The position numbers were made by a program, and so were the translations under genes. A DNA stretch of 64,000 nucleotides from Nemertoderma westbladi (Eukaryota; Xenacoelomorpha; Nemertodermatida; Nemertodermatidae): NCBI GenBank assembly GCA_032718475.1, contig JAUCBJ010001196.1, positions 1 through 64,000 of the forward strand. Reading direction: 5' to 3'. Shown here piece after piece: positions 12,006 through 23,376 of this stretch (the stretch's first letter is position 1; every line of letters starts with the position of its first letter). Under the pieces are notes generated by a model, which saw only the letters and a program-made list of their open reading frames with translations, did no database searches and had not been told where the DNA came from.

Positions 12006-13061
12006 TCACAAATTAACTTGGTTTGACCAAGTTTGATTTTCAGTGAGGAGTTCAATGTTATTCTCCTCGTCATATAGAGTCTGTATGTCATTGTTGTCTG
12101 AGGAGCATAGAGTTTCCTCAGCTGGGATATCCTCTTCACTTATGGCTTCCTCACACTCACTTACCTGATGGACTTGCTCTCCCTGAGCTCTTTCCTGCAA
12201 AGTCCTGTGGGCAGGTCCCGTGAAATACCAACCTACTCTTGTTCTTCTTGCGTAGGTCTGGAGTGGTCACGGTCGAGCAGGCCGTTTTTCTATTGTCTAA
12301 AGCGCCTCGTGCGCATTCTGGCCGAGTAGTATCTGTACCCCTGGGTAATCTGTACTGAATCTAGGTATGTTGTATTGCTGGGTAAAATGGTCTTCATCCC
12401 AGTTGTAAGGCTCTACTTGGCTAGTAGCAAAGTTCTTTATCGCCACCATTTTAACTCACCTTACACTGTTCTCACCTAGTTCATTTTGGGGAGTGGACAA
12501 CGATCCAACGTAAAAGTCGGTGGATACCATAGATATCCAAACCTGCATAATGAAATGCTCAGTTTCATACTGAGCAAAGGTTCAGTTTGGTTCGGAACTT
12601 TGGTTGACCAACAAAGATGTCTTCGGCCAGGTCCTTATCAATAAAGGAGGGCAGGAGGAGGAGGAGAAGGAGGACGAGTCAAGGAGGGCATTCACTATTA
12701 AGCTCTTCCCTATTCCATGTACTCTCAGTTGCACCACGGGGAACTCTCGGATACCGAGAGATGGTGTTGAACTTTTCTATGAAAGCTGTCAATCCGGAAT
12801 GGATAGTTGGTGTTCTTCTCCCTCCGTTTTGGTCTCATACATAAGGGCTCGATATACGGTTGTATTAATCATGTAACAAGGTTCATTTTCGTCTGAAAAT
12901 TCATATGTATAGAATCCTTCCATCTCCAAACTATGGTCAGTGTCGTTCACATCACTGAATTGAACATGTAGTTCGGGCTCACTTACTGGAATCGTCCAAG
13001 TCTTATCAAATTTGGTGTGTAGCAAGATATGATGTTTCACGCCACACTTAGCACACCTCAT
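12006..13061 (-). pseudogene. BEL-1 zinc-knuckle end, protease region and linker
   Basis: 12789-13061 begins CAKCGVKHHILLH, the second zinc-knuckle-like motif of BEL gag-pol. Further downstream, PPFIDKDLAEDIF is the segment that follows the protease active site, but the D-[ST]-G triad is not visible and may be deleted. 12006-12200 is the acidic linker before RT. BEL-2 60156-60575 is the better-preserved counterpart. Several frame changes make this non-coding now. Confidence 0.65.
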
Positions 13062-16000
13062 GTCTGAGTAACAGGTTTTCCTTTGATGTCCTCACCTGAG
13101 GCAATTATAACACAATCATTTATCCCACATGACATCACGTCTATCCTTTAGTTCTTCCTTCAATAATTCTTCACACCCACTCAAGCGATGTGGCCCATCG
13201 CACAATACACACTTAGGTTTGATGTTACTTACCTTACCTTAACTTACCTTTGCATTGTATTTTGTATGCTAGCTCTTTCTTCGGACTTCCTACCATGAAT
13301 TCTCTTGGGAGACGTAGGGGATGTTGTTATCTGTTCCCTCTTGCCACTGTTTCGAGCCTTAGATTTACTTACGTCTTTCCTGACCTTATTTGTGTAATAA
13401 GATCTCTCGGTGTCTTTGCCACTGTTTTCATCATGAGACATTTGACTTTCATAATCATCTGTATAACACACTGGTGTTACCTTTCTCCTAGTAACGGGTT
13501 TTCCACTTACATTGCTTTCCGGAGTCTTCACTCTAGACTGTTTTATGAGTTGTAGTCTTACCTCTCCATTTAAGAACGACATAAGGTCAGCCATGGTTGG
13601 ATCTCTATGTTGTTGGTCCATCCAATAGAGAACCTTTTTGTCCCAGCAAGTACCTACTCCGCCCTTTGGCAAAGTTGATGCTATGACTCCTACAACCCTA
13701 GAACTCTGGTATTCATGAGACTTACCCAACCAGTCTAACTGTCTACAGATCTCCTGAATCTCATCCGAAAACTCTATAATCCCGCTGCTAAGAAACTTTC
13801 AGGGCACTACTAATTTCGCATACAGATATCTAGCTATGTTAGTCCTATTACCATACCTGATGTTAAGTTTATCCCAAACTTGTCTCAATCCATCCAGATG
13901 TCCAATAAACTTTAACGCCATTAACTTGGGAGGTCCTTCCAAGCACTCAATGAGGAATCGTAGTTTCTCTCTGCTGGATAGTACGGAGTTTTGTATGTTA
14001 TCCTTGTAATATTCATTAAAAGGTAACCATTTCATTTCATCTCCATTAAACTTGACGACCTCTCCCACCTTTACCGCTTTACGGGCTTCCGTCCTAGCCA
14101 TCTGACGTGTGAAGCTTTCTTGAGCCATCGTACTATTTAATATCGAATTATTGGTATATAAATTTCTCGGATTATTATCAGATCGGTATGGGATATCATT
14201 ATCGACAGGCTTATTAATACTCTTAATAGGGGTGACTATAGGAGTTTCTACTTCACTAGCTTCACTCTACTTCTACTTCACTTCATAGATGCGTGTAGGC
14301 TCCACACCTTACGCATGAAATACTTCAGATCTAACAGGCTGACACATTGTTGCAGAGGGTGGTGGTATACCCATTTGTATATTTACTAATTTATCGCGTT
14401 CGAGAGCGATATTTTGCTGTACCTCTTGCAGCTCTAACTTACTCTCTCTTACTGTTCCTTTTAACAGTTGAACAGTCCCTTCCAATTCTCGGACTTGTTT
14501 AGAGGACTGTATTTTGTTCTCCTCTAATTGCAATTCCTCCATCCCCCGTCATCCTTCCTCCATCCACTCGACCACAGATGCAGGAGTCGCCAACAGTGTA
14601 GCTGGATGGAACATCGGGACGACAGGGGACACTCCAGTTATTATCTCTTGCTCGGTGTCAATGACAGTCTGAGATTCTGGCAGTTGCCTACTGGACATAG
14701 GTAGTTTGGTACTGTGTAGAGGAAATTTAGAGTTGGGTTCTGGGAGCAAGAGGGTCTCTATTAAAGGAGTAGCTTCGCTAACAGGCCTTTATTACTTCTG
14801 GCTCATCTGCTATAGTAGGGAGTCTTTCTACTCTTATAATTTGGGTTGTTGACTCTCTATTACTTAAGTCTGCATTTGCTAGTTCCCTTCTCACCATAGG
14901 GGGTAAGTTAGGCAACTTATGTCTGTAGGGTGCTCTTCTACGTCCGTTTGAACGCGCTTGGTTACCATTACTCTTGGAATCAGTAGTAGTACCTTCATCT
15001 TCTGGGAGTAGATCGACTCAATAGTTGCATCTGAGTAGCTGCCCTTTGTAATCTTGTAGTAATCTTGTAATCTTGTTTCGCGTGAATGCTCTCCAACTCT
15101 AGTTGTACCTTTGCTTCAGCGGCCTTCCTTTCAGCTTCTACTGTGGCGGCTTTGCGTTCTACTTCTGCCGCCGCCACCTTTCGGTCAACTTCCGCCACTG
15201 CCACTTTTCTTTCAGCTTCTGCCGCTACAGCTGATGCCCTTTTATCTGCTTCTGCCATTGCCATTGCTGCCTTTGCCTTTCTATCCACTTCTGCCGCTAC
15301 AGCTTTTAATTCAGCTTCCGCGGTCGCAGCTCGTTTCCGGTCTTCTATCTGTCCTTTCTTTATTTGTTCCTCTTTGTCCATCGCAAGGAGAATGCTTTCA
15401 TCAAATTTAGCCTGCTCCGCAGCTAATATATCAGCATCTAGGGTGTCCAAAATGAATTTGGCTTCTTCACTATTGGGTTGAAGTCCAGCTAGACTTCTCC
15501 TTATCTCTTTGTCACCTGTAAATCGTTGATAATCCGACAGATAGATGTCAATAGCATCCTTCTTCTGAGGTTTTTCAGATACCGCCTCGCCTTCCACATG
15601 GGAGAAAGTTGCATCGGTTGATTCTACGTGGGTTATGCGTTCAGTTAACTGAGCCTTCCATTGTGTTGTTCCCTGGACTTTAGCATTCACTCGTTGGAAC
15701 CAAGTCTTTACTGCCACCTGCAGCGATGTGTCTTGACTTCTCTTCGAGGCCTCTTCAAAGGCTGAAAGGATTAATCTGATCCTCAATAGATGTTCTCTCA
15801 CTTGGTAAAGCAGTTCTCCCTGCTCTTAAGGTCTCTGTTGTTGTTGAAATATCTGTGCTTCTACTCTTCCCAAGGAGTTGAAGAATCCCTAGACATATCC
15901 GTCTGCTGACCTCTTCCATACAGCGGGATCTCGGGTGTCCCTAACTACTCCCATTTGATAAGTTTTCCCAGGCAGCTTCCGATAAGTTAAACGGGAGTCC

Positions 16001-16507
16001 GGGTCCAGGGAAGTTCCATTGAGTCTCTACAATAGACCTTAGTTCTTCCAACGGGTATCTGGCGTATCTGTCCCTGGTCGATCTCTTATTTCTCATCCAG
16101 TCCGCTTGATGTTCTTCTACGGCTATAAGTACTCTAGTGAGCACTACCCCAGGAAGAATTAAAAGTGGGTCAGGGTAAACCGCTTCTTCCATCCTTGATC
16201 CGATCTCGGGCGTTAATTCTTTGGTGTCGGAACTAGAGTTACTACGTAGTTGAGAAATAACTTCTCAGTTCGGGTACTGTTGCTGTTTTACAGCCGTCAC
16301 TTGGTCTCGCTTAACTTGAGCCCTAGTGCCTATAATAGACCTATGGTGCTTCACTAGCCTAGGGTCCGACACCACTACTGTAGGGATGACCTTTCTTACA
16401 GTAGGATGGGACTTATACTTTGGTAGGGGCCTTTCCATAGTTTGATCTGGGTTACAGATCGTCCTTTCCAAGAGACTATCTGACAGTGTTTGTTTTGTGT
16501 CAGACAT
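13062..16507 (-). pseudogene. BEL-1 gag
   Basis: Starts MSDTKQTLSDSLLER at 16507, as does BEL-2 gag at 63065. Fragments follow in order: 16265-16507, 15941-16192, 14995-15801, 14549-14749, 14309-14542, 13799-14128 and 13244-13729. The 15.0-15.4 kb part encodes an Ala/Glu/Arg/Lys coiled coil built from AEAERKA-like repeats. The 13.8-14.1 kb part (EVVKFNGDEMKWLPF, FLIECLEGPPKLMAL, WDKLNIRYG) is the BEL gag domain known as DUF1759. Stops and frameshifts lie between most pieces. The 15.3-16.4 kb stretch has no counterpart in BEL-2. Confidence 0.8.
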
Positions 16508-18178
16508 AATTTATTTACAGTTGAATGCCTATCACGATAATAACAGTTAAAGTAAGTCTAGGGGAATCAGTATCAACTGTCAGTCTCGTAGTTACCGATA
16601 TTGCTACTCAATGTACCGTGGTATATATCTAGTATTAGAATACCGTTATACACCTGTAGTATATATAACAGTATTATTACAGACTATGATCAGTCACAGA
16701 ATACCGGTATATAAGTTTAGCCTAATTTATATAAATATATAATAAGCTTACTGTAAACAACGGTAATGTCAATAATTTAATAATAACTGATTATCCAAAT
16801 TTTAGGAATTATTTCCCTTTACTTTATGACTGATATTAAGCAGTAGGTTCAACTGATATTAAGACCTAATTGATGTATAACATGCCTATTATTTATAAAT
16901 CTGATTGAGTTAATTTATAAATATATATATATATAACCATGATGGGTATTGTCAATATTTGAAATAAATGTTATTATTTCCGAGTAAGAAGTCACTACAC
17001 AGAGGCTGGACGCTCTCAGTGGAGTGCTACTTGTTAGACACTAAATACTGATAATTCTACTTAACTAAGTTACTTATCACTACAAATTACTTACGTATCG
17101 GGTTGAGATTACACAATCTCTAAATAAACAATAAACAAGTTATATGTACAATTTTTTAGGATAATTTAACAAGAAATTTACGAACCAGACTAACTAGGAG
17201 TTAGAATTTCTGGTTCTTACAAACTGACAGAAAATTACGGTGTTTTGAAACCAATAAAGTAGTATTCAGTACATACATTCACTATAAGCACTACGTACCC
17301 GGAGTGTCCTATACCTAGAGATTAATTATCGAAGCCAACTATAGCTAACGGACCTATTAACCATGTTACAACACAAATATTCTGCCTAGGCACTAAATTA
17401 ACTTTCAGGAAAGCACTGTACTCTAAACCCTAAATTAGGTACTAGCACATATACAACATATAACTAGCATTTAAATATACGTGAACAGCCAAAAGAACCA
17501 CGGTATCTGCTGGAGTGACCGGAGCACAAAATCACCAGTCTGTCCTACATCAAGCAGTCCTGAAGTAGTACCGGGGTTAATTTAACTATAACAGTATGCA
17601 TAACAAGCATAATTACTGTAAGGGATAAACTTGGGGACATGATGGTAGCAAATACTTGTATAAACTCTGAATAATAAATATTACGCTTCCCATACAGACT
17701 ATTCAAATAAAACACAGACCAAATGCTGGTAGACTACTGTCAAGCCTAAATAAACCACAGTATATACAATCTCCGAAATGGTTAGTTAGAGGGTTTACCT
17801 TATAGCACTGGATGCTTCCACTTTCCTAACTAGCACTTTATCGGAAAGACACTCTACATACACTGCAATCACCTCAGACCTAACAACAGTCAGACAACAA
17901 TCCGGCCTACAAGTTATTTATACAATCTGAGCAGGCTTACACGCCTTCTGCTCAATATTACACTTAAACGGTAAATAAAACCAACAGAAATAAGTAAAAT
18001 CCTAATAAAAACCAGGGCTGCAGTCCCCGATTAAATATTAAGACCTACCGGTATATAATTATCACAATCGAACTAATACTGCTGTAAGTACCGGTTCGGG
18101 TTAGGCCTACATTTACTGTCCAACCAGTATGTTTTGGGTTTATTGCCTACTGGGCAATAAAGAAACAAAATCTATTAA
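16508..18178 (-). other. BEL-1 leader between 5' LTR and gag
   Basis: 1.67 kb of A/T-rich DNA with no ORF. It resembles BEL-2 63066-64000. No primer-binding site could be named next to the LTR edge at 18178. Confidence 0.5.
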
Positions 18179-19280
18179 TGTTTGCGCTTTTTGAAGTTTA
18201 ACCTGCCAATTTAAATGTGCCTTTAATTATAAATCGACTTTTGCCCTTACCAATTACCTGGTGTACTGAATTTACATCCGCCGAAGCCAGTCCGTGCGCG
18301 GCGTATGACCCACTGTGTGGTAGACTGGATTCAGGTCCAGAGAAAGTTATTGCGGTGTAGGCTACTTTGTATTATTCGATTGATCGCTACTATATAATCT
18401 CCGACAACTATATTTACTTTTGGGGAAATATTAACAGTTCCTTTAGGATGTGGCGCTTTAAGTATAAAACAGAGTTATGACTTACACAAATCATAACTAG
18501 ATAGCTATGGAATCTCGTAAATAGCGCATTCTTTAGGAGATGCTTTATTAACCTTCACACGACTTCACACTACTTCACACTAATTCACACTAATTTGCCG
18601 ACCGTCACTGATTTTGATCATATATAAGGAGGATTGCAACTGACACATGTAGGGATTATGAAATAGCATTTAATTCACAGAAAAACCACTATAATTTGAG
18701 TCACAGTTGCTACCGGTAGACCCTTCTGCTTACCTCAGTAATTAAGAAAGTTGAGGGGTTTACGATTATTTATCGGTATTCTCCATATATAACATCCATT
18801 AATATAAACAGCAATTAACAACAATATAGAACAGCATTAAAACAGTGCAGTGAACAGAGTCAGTATGTGTTATAAGAGTGTTAAGATGCCGCATGAAATG
18901 CGATATTAAGGTGCATTAAGTTAAGTAAGGTTAATACATTTACGTTCTTATAACTCCAGCCATCAGATGTTCTTGGGCCAAAGTCTGAAACGTCTGTACT
19001 TAGTCCAGATCCAGAAAGGAATTGGATTCTCAGAAAAACCATAACTGCGCATGCGCCAATTTCCATAGGTAGGTCTCTATTGGCATAACTGGGAAGATTG
19101 CTCTGATTGGCTGAATAGGCTCAAACAAAGAAACCTCCATGTACACAAAGAATCAGCTGACAGATTTCGTCATCTTGGTTATAATTTCTGACCGATGTGT
19201 AGTTGAACAATTTTAGGCCCTTTTAGAGTATTCAGCGCATTGCATAAAAATGACTTGTTATGTCCACAAAAGCTTTTACA
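18179..19280 (-). repeat. BEL-1 5' LTR
   Basis: 1,102 bp, similar throughout to BEL-2 54611-55750. On the plus strand it begins TGTTTGCGC and ends AAAGCTTTTACA, so the element strand reads TGTAAAAGC...GCAAACA with the standard TG/CA ends. It lies at the gag side of BEL-1 and the homologous block lies at the ORF3 side of BEL-2; this is the argument for calling it an LTR. Confidence 0.8.
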
Positions 19281-19482
19281 CGTATTTCCCAACCAACCAA
19301 CCAACAAGCCGCATTTAGGCTATTTTCTTATTTCAGGGTTTAAGACCTGTATTATATTGTAGGGTTTTATTTTTGAAAATATCCTATATATAATCTCTTG
19401 CTTTAATCACAATTAATCATTTATAATGGTTTTAGTTTAAAAGTTTTTACTTTGTTTGATTTACAATAAAATAAATTAAATA
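19281..19482. other. Short gap between BEL-1 LTR and Polinton remnant
   Basis: Contains a CCAA tandem stretch (19289-19303) and A/T-rich DNA. No Polinton terminal repeat is recognisable. Confidence 0.4.
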
Positions 19483-19927
19483 ATGTCTTCCAATTCCGAT
19501 ATGGTTATGCCAATAGTAAGACATTCATTTTTTGCAGAAGGTGGCGATCCGTATATTATTATTGATTATACAATTTACCGTCGGGGAGAAGATAAATATA
19601 AAATCGATTTTTCTGAAAAAGCGAGGAAAGTTTTAAGCACAATTGATATTGATGCTTCTGAATATACCATTCATCTCTTAGATTACAACCTAAAAGTTGA
19701 TCATGAGGGAAAATTAATCAACATCTTACTATTTATCAATGATAGATGGGTTAATTGTTATTACACAATACAACGAAGCTGGTGAAAAGTTTGAAATACA
19801 GCTAAATTGGCATATTCCATACAAAATTATGTCTTTCTTTATTGTAATGATTTTAAAAGAATCCTTTGTTGAGACTGATGAATCAACAGATAATGTTGAA
19901 TTTGTCGATAATATCATCGATTCTTGA
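19483..19927 (+). pseudogene. Unknown small Polinton-associated ORF, frameshifted
   Basis: A 100-residue frame (19483-19785) starts MSSNSDMVMPIVRHSFF and passes by a one-step frame change near 19770 into the frame of 19739-19927, giving about 145 residues in total. It is rich in Ile/Tyr/Asp, with no recognised domain, signal or membrane segment. It stands upstream of the other Polinton genes and on the same strand, which is the only reason to link it to the element. Confidence 0.5.
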
Positions 19928-20117
19928 CTTTTTCCGTTATATTATAAATATTTTATGATTATTTTTAAAATTTTCATTTTCTTAACTATGAAAAAAAAAT
20001 CAAATTTTAAATAATCTAAAATTGAAGTAGTATTTGTATATACAGTATATCAGATTTGTTTGATGTGTATTGCGGTAATTATTTTCAATTTACTTTAAGA
20101 TTTGGAAAATGGATATT

Positions 20118-21682
20118 TTAACCCTATTAGTACCGGGCTATAAAATGTTGTACAAATACCGGGGGGGGGGGGGGGGTCATATTGACCCCTCCCTCTAAAA
20201 TCTACAAATATTTACGAAAACGTCTGATTTTTTGTTTGTACGTAGGTATCACTTGTCTGGATCCGACCGAAAAAAAATTTTCGAAAAAATGTACTGGGGT
20301 GGTTATATTGCAGGACCAAAATTACAAGTAGTGCACAATTTTCACCAAATTTGAAAGTTACATTTTCGGCTAATTATTTTTCAATACAGGTTTTCTGGGG
20401 TGCAAAATACATTGGAAAATATTAAAAAATGATATGATTACTATAAATGGCTGTTTAGTCCTCTCTGCGTAGGAAAAAAATGAAAAAAAACAAGTAACCA
20501 GCACTTTTCAGTTAGAGCACAAAATTTTTAATTCACTTATACGATGCTATAAATTCACATTTTCAGGTTTTCGAGGGCGCTGATTCTAATGGAATACATT
20601 TCTAATATGCCAGATCATTGCTACTTGTATTTTTCGGCGTAATTTGGCAAATTTTGGTGCTAGCACCAAATTTCGTACCCATCACCAAAAAGTACACGTT
20701 TGCGATGTCCAGTGTTGTTTTTATTGATTCCATCGGATTCAGGACCCTCATAAACCCGTATAACGCAAGAAACAAGGTGATACTATCTACTTATCAATTT
20801 GCATATTTTCCAAAATTTGGTGCTGGCACAACAATTTTCACCCACCGGCGAAAAATACAAGTTTGAGAACTCTTATGAAATTTTTACTGATTCCATTGAA
20901 TTCAGAACCATCACAAACCCGTATAACGCAAGAAACAAGGTGACACAATCAATTGATATATTTGATGGTTTTCAAAATTTGGTGCTAGCACCACATTTTG
21001 CCCCCACATCCGAAAAATACAAGTTTGAGATGTCTAGTTCGATAATTATTTTTCCATTGAATTCAGAACAGCCATAAACCTCTAAAACGCAAGAAATAAA
21101 TTGTCACAAGAAATTTTATCTATTGAATGGATTTTCAAAATTTCGTGCTAGCACCAAAATTTGCACACAGCACCGAAAAATACAAGTTTGATACGCTTGG
21201 TGCAACTCGTATATATTTCATCGAATCCAGAAACCCAAAAAACCCCAATTGCGTAAAAAACAAGTTTCAAACGATCAATTTACAAAATTGACTTATTTCA
21301 AAATTTGGTGCTGGCACCAAAATTTGGCACCCACCGAAAAAAACAAGTTTGAAATTTCTAAATCTATTTATATGCTTTCCATCAAATTTCTAACACCAAA
21401 AAACCGGTGTAAATCAAAAATAGAGATGTTACAATTCATATTTAATGAAATGTAATTTTCAAAAAACGTCTCAAAAAAAGTGCCAAAAGTAGGGTTAAAA
21501 AATGGTGCTATAACTCGAAAAGTACCCAATATTTTTGAAAACGGTTTTCACTGCTAGGAAGACAATAGATTTTTAGGAAAAGTCATAAAATTTCAGATTC
21601 CCAACTGCGTTTGTTTCAGAATTATAATAAAAAAACCACGGGGGGGGGTCATATTGACCCCCCCCGGGTTTAATAGGGTTAA
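20118..21682. mobile_element. piggyBac-type MITE, copy 1
   Basis: Bounded by TTAA at 20118-20121 and 21679-21682. Inside these are inverted ends CCCTATTA...CCGGG with poly-G/C and the TCATATTGACCCC motif at both tips. TTAA target and CCCT start are piggyBac hallmarks. There is no transposase. The interior (20620-21400) is about five diverged tandem units of roughly 165 bp, each with TTTGGTGCTAGCACC and GAAAAATACAAGTTTGA-like blocks. Inserted between two Polinton ORFs. Confidence 0.8.
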
Positions 21683-21714
21683 ACGAAAAATGTTCGGTTT
21701 GCTATTCTAAATTA

Positions 21715-22032
21715 TTGCAACATCGAGATTATTATAAATGTGAAAATAAACATTGCGTGAGATGTATTGTACAATATTCCGAAATGAATAATTATTGTTC
21801 TAAAATTTGTCCTATTTGTCGCGTACCCATATCTAAGTTAAATATGAAGTTGGCGAGATACGAACCCTATTATTGGAAAGAGCTACGAAATATAACTTAT
21901 ATTTCCGCACAAAGTAATGATCCTGGAGATTTATTTACAATATTGGAGAATATTTTTTATAGAAATGTAGTAAGAAGGTGTTGCTACTATGTCCCTTATT
22001 TTTTCAACAGCGGGACATTGAAATATCATTAG
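21715..22032 (+). CDS. RING-like zinc-binding ORF in Polinton remnant
   Basis: 105 residues with a Cys/His series, C-x4-H-C-x2-C...C-x3-C-x2-C, in the first 45 residues (KCENKHCVRC...CSKICPICRVP). This resembles the second half of a RING finger. The N-terminus may have been separated by the MITE that ends 33 bp upstream. RING proteins commonly act as ubiquitin ligases, but no catalytic role can be claimed here. No stop interrupts the frame. Same strand as the downstream ATPase. Confidence 0.5.
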   Translation: MQHRDYYKCENKHCVRCIVQYSEMNNYCSKICPICRVPISKLNMKLARYEPYYWKELRNITYISAQSNDPGDLFTILENIFYRNVVRRCCYYVPYFFNSGTLKYH

Positions 22033-22349
22033 CGCAAAATTCCAGGGAAGTGATTCCTGGACTGCTAATATTACCTATCATTATCTCGCATATAATGATG
22101 CTAATACTCATTGAATTACATTGATTAAGTCTATACTACAATCGGAAATAGCGCCTATAGTTGCGAGACATAGTTGTGTCACATGTTTATTAAATATACA
22201 GTACTAATATTGTAGTTGCATCAATTATTGTTATATACATAGTAATAGTGATGGTTATTTATGTTATATTATAATATATTGTTGATATTTCTTAATAATA
22301 ATAATAAATGTCTGACTTTATTTCATGACCATATAATTTAAATTTACAA

Positions 22350-22765
22350 ATGGGAACGAGCATGATAATTTCTGGTCCATCTGGTTCAGGTAAATCTACC
22401 TTTGTCAGCAACTTAATTAAACACAAGAATGGTTGCTTCAACGAACCCCCCTTGTGAGTATTGTATTGTTATGGGAGCAATCCCCCAACTATTCCTGATA
22501 TTACTCACCTTTACAAAGGTTTGCCTGAAAATATAGACAGTTTAGTAAATAGTCGAGATTTATTAATTATAGACGATTGATTAACAGAAACCGAGTCCAG
22601 TACAGCCTTAACTGTATTATTTACTAAGGTTGCTCATCATTCCAATATATTTATTTGTTTCATAACGCAAAACATGTTTTACGGTGGGAAACATAACCGC
22701 ACAAGATCAATTAATAGCCATACCTTAGTATTAATGAAAAATCCTCGAGACAGTTTATCGGTTTT
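22350..22765 (+). pseudogene. Polinton packaging ATPase, 5' part
   Basis: Begins MGTSMIISGPSGSGKSTF, a Walker A loop; farther on LLIIDD gives a Walker B motif and FICFITQNMF the sensor strand, followed by an NPRD motif. This is the FtsK/HerA (A32-like) ATPase of Polintons, which would drive genome packaging. The frame is broken by a TGA/frameshift near 22456 and by another TGA at about 22579. It stops at 22765, where the LTR element has inserted. The C-terminal part continues at 30401. Confidence 0.8.
22761..22765. repeat. 5-bp target site duplication GTTTT, left copy
   Basis: GTTTT directly before the left LTR and again directly after the right LTR at 30396-30400. Confidence 0.85.
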
Positions 22766-23325
22766 TGTTAGCGAATCAATTCCGCCTCACCAAACCCCAT
22801 AAAGTGAGCCATAAAGCAATATTGGGAGCACGAGGTTGATTACCAATATCAACCTCGTGCCACCCCAATAAAGTGGGAAGGGAAGGAGAAACACACAATA
22901 GGGGTCAGGGGCCAAACCCCTAACCGAGAGAGAACACAGGGAGTGAAGGGAAACACTCCAAAGGGTGCCAACAGGGATATTAGCCAATGGGGGGAAGGCA
23001 TCGGCTAGGTAATGTAATACGGCCAAACCGTGCAATATATATTACCAGTTGACTGCATCAGTTATCTCAGTTATCAGTTAGTCAGATCAGTTAGGGTGGA
23101 GCGGCAACATCTATTACCGTCCACTACCGCCACCACATCATTCAATCAGTGTTTACCGGTATATCAGTTATCATCAGTTTAACCGTGCTTGCATTACTCA
23201 TTTTATTATACTTATACTTATGAACTCCAGAACTCTCAACTTAACTGACCCTTTTCATACATACGGCGGGGACGCGTAAATAGACAAACCCAACGGATAA
23301 ATCGGGATCCGTAGATCCCGTCACA
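22766..23325 (+). repeat. 5' LTR of the young element
   Basis: 560 bp, TGTTAGCG...GTCACA. Differs from the 3' LTR at about four bases near 23087, 23096, 23117 and 23262. It contains a hairpin near 22834-22861 (CACGAGGTTGAT...ATCAACCTCGTG) and another near the end (GGGATCCGTAGATCCC). Confidence 0.92.
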
Positions 23326-23376
23326 GTAATAGATACCAACAGCCCGAACTGACTGCTAGCCACCAGAGGACAAAGG

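Larger units (their letters stand above)
4289..19280 (-). mobile_element. BEL-1: decayed BEL/Pao LTR retrotransposon
   Basis: Reading right to left: 5' LTR (18179-19280), leader, gag, zinc-knuckle/protease region, RT with YMDD, RNase H, integrase with D-D-E, a 1.8-kb non-coding spacer, and the start of a third ORF (4289-4696). The order and the RNase H/integrase motifs are those of BEL/Pao elements. Most frames are broken. A LINE has inserted at 8936-10782. The 3' end is lost inside ORF3. BEL-2 at the right end of the window is colinear and supplies the comparison for boundaries. Confidence 0.85.

Noticed and set aside
15086-15481. Plus-strand ORFs rich in Ser/Ala or Leu/Pro (also 62638-62967)
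   Set aside because: They are antisense shadows of the Ala/Glu/Arg coiled-coil repeat of BEL gag on the minus strand.
19281-22350. Polinton DNA polymerase B or capsid genes
   Set aside because: No polymerase, protease or jelly-roll capsid motifs are present in any frame between 19.3 and 32.2 kb.
22787-23035. 82-residue ORF occurring identically at 29857-30105
   Set aside because: It lies wholly inside the LTR and is antisense; the duplication is due to the two LTRs.
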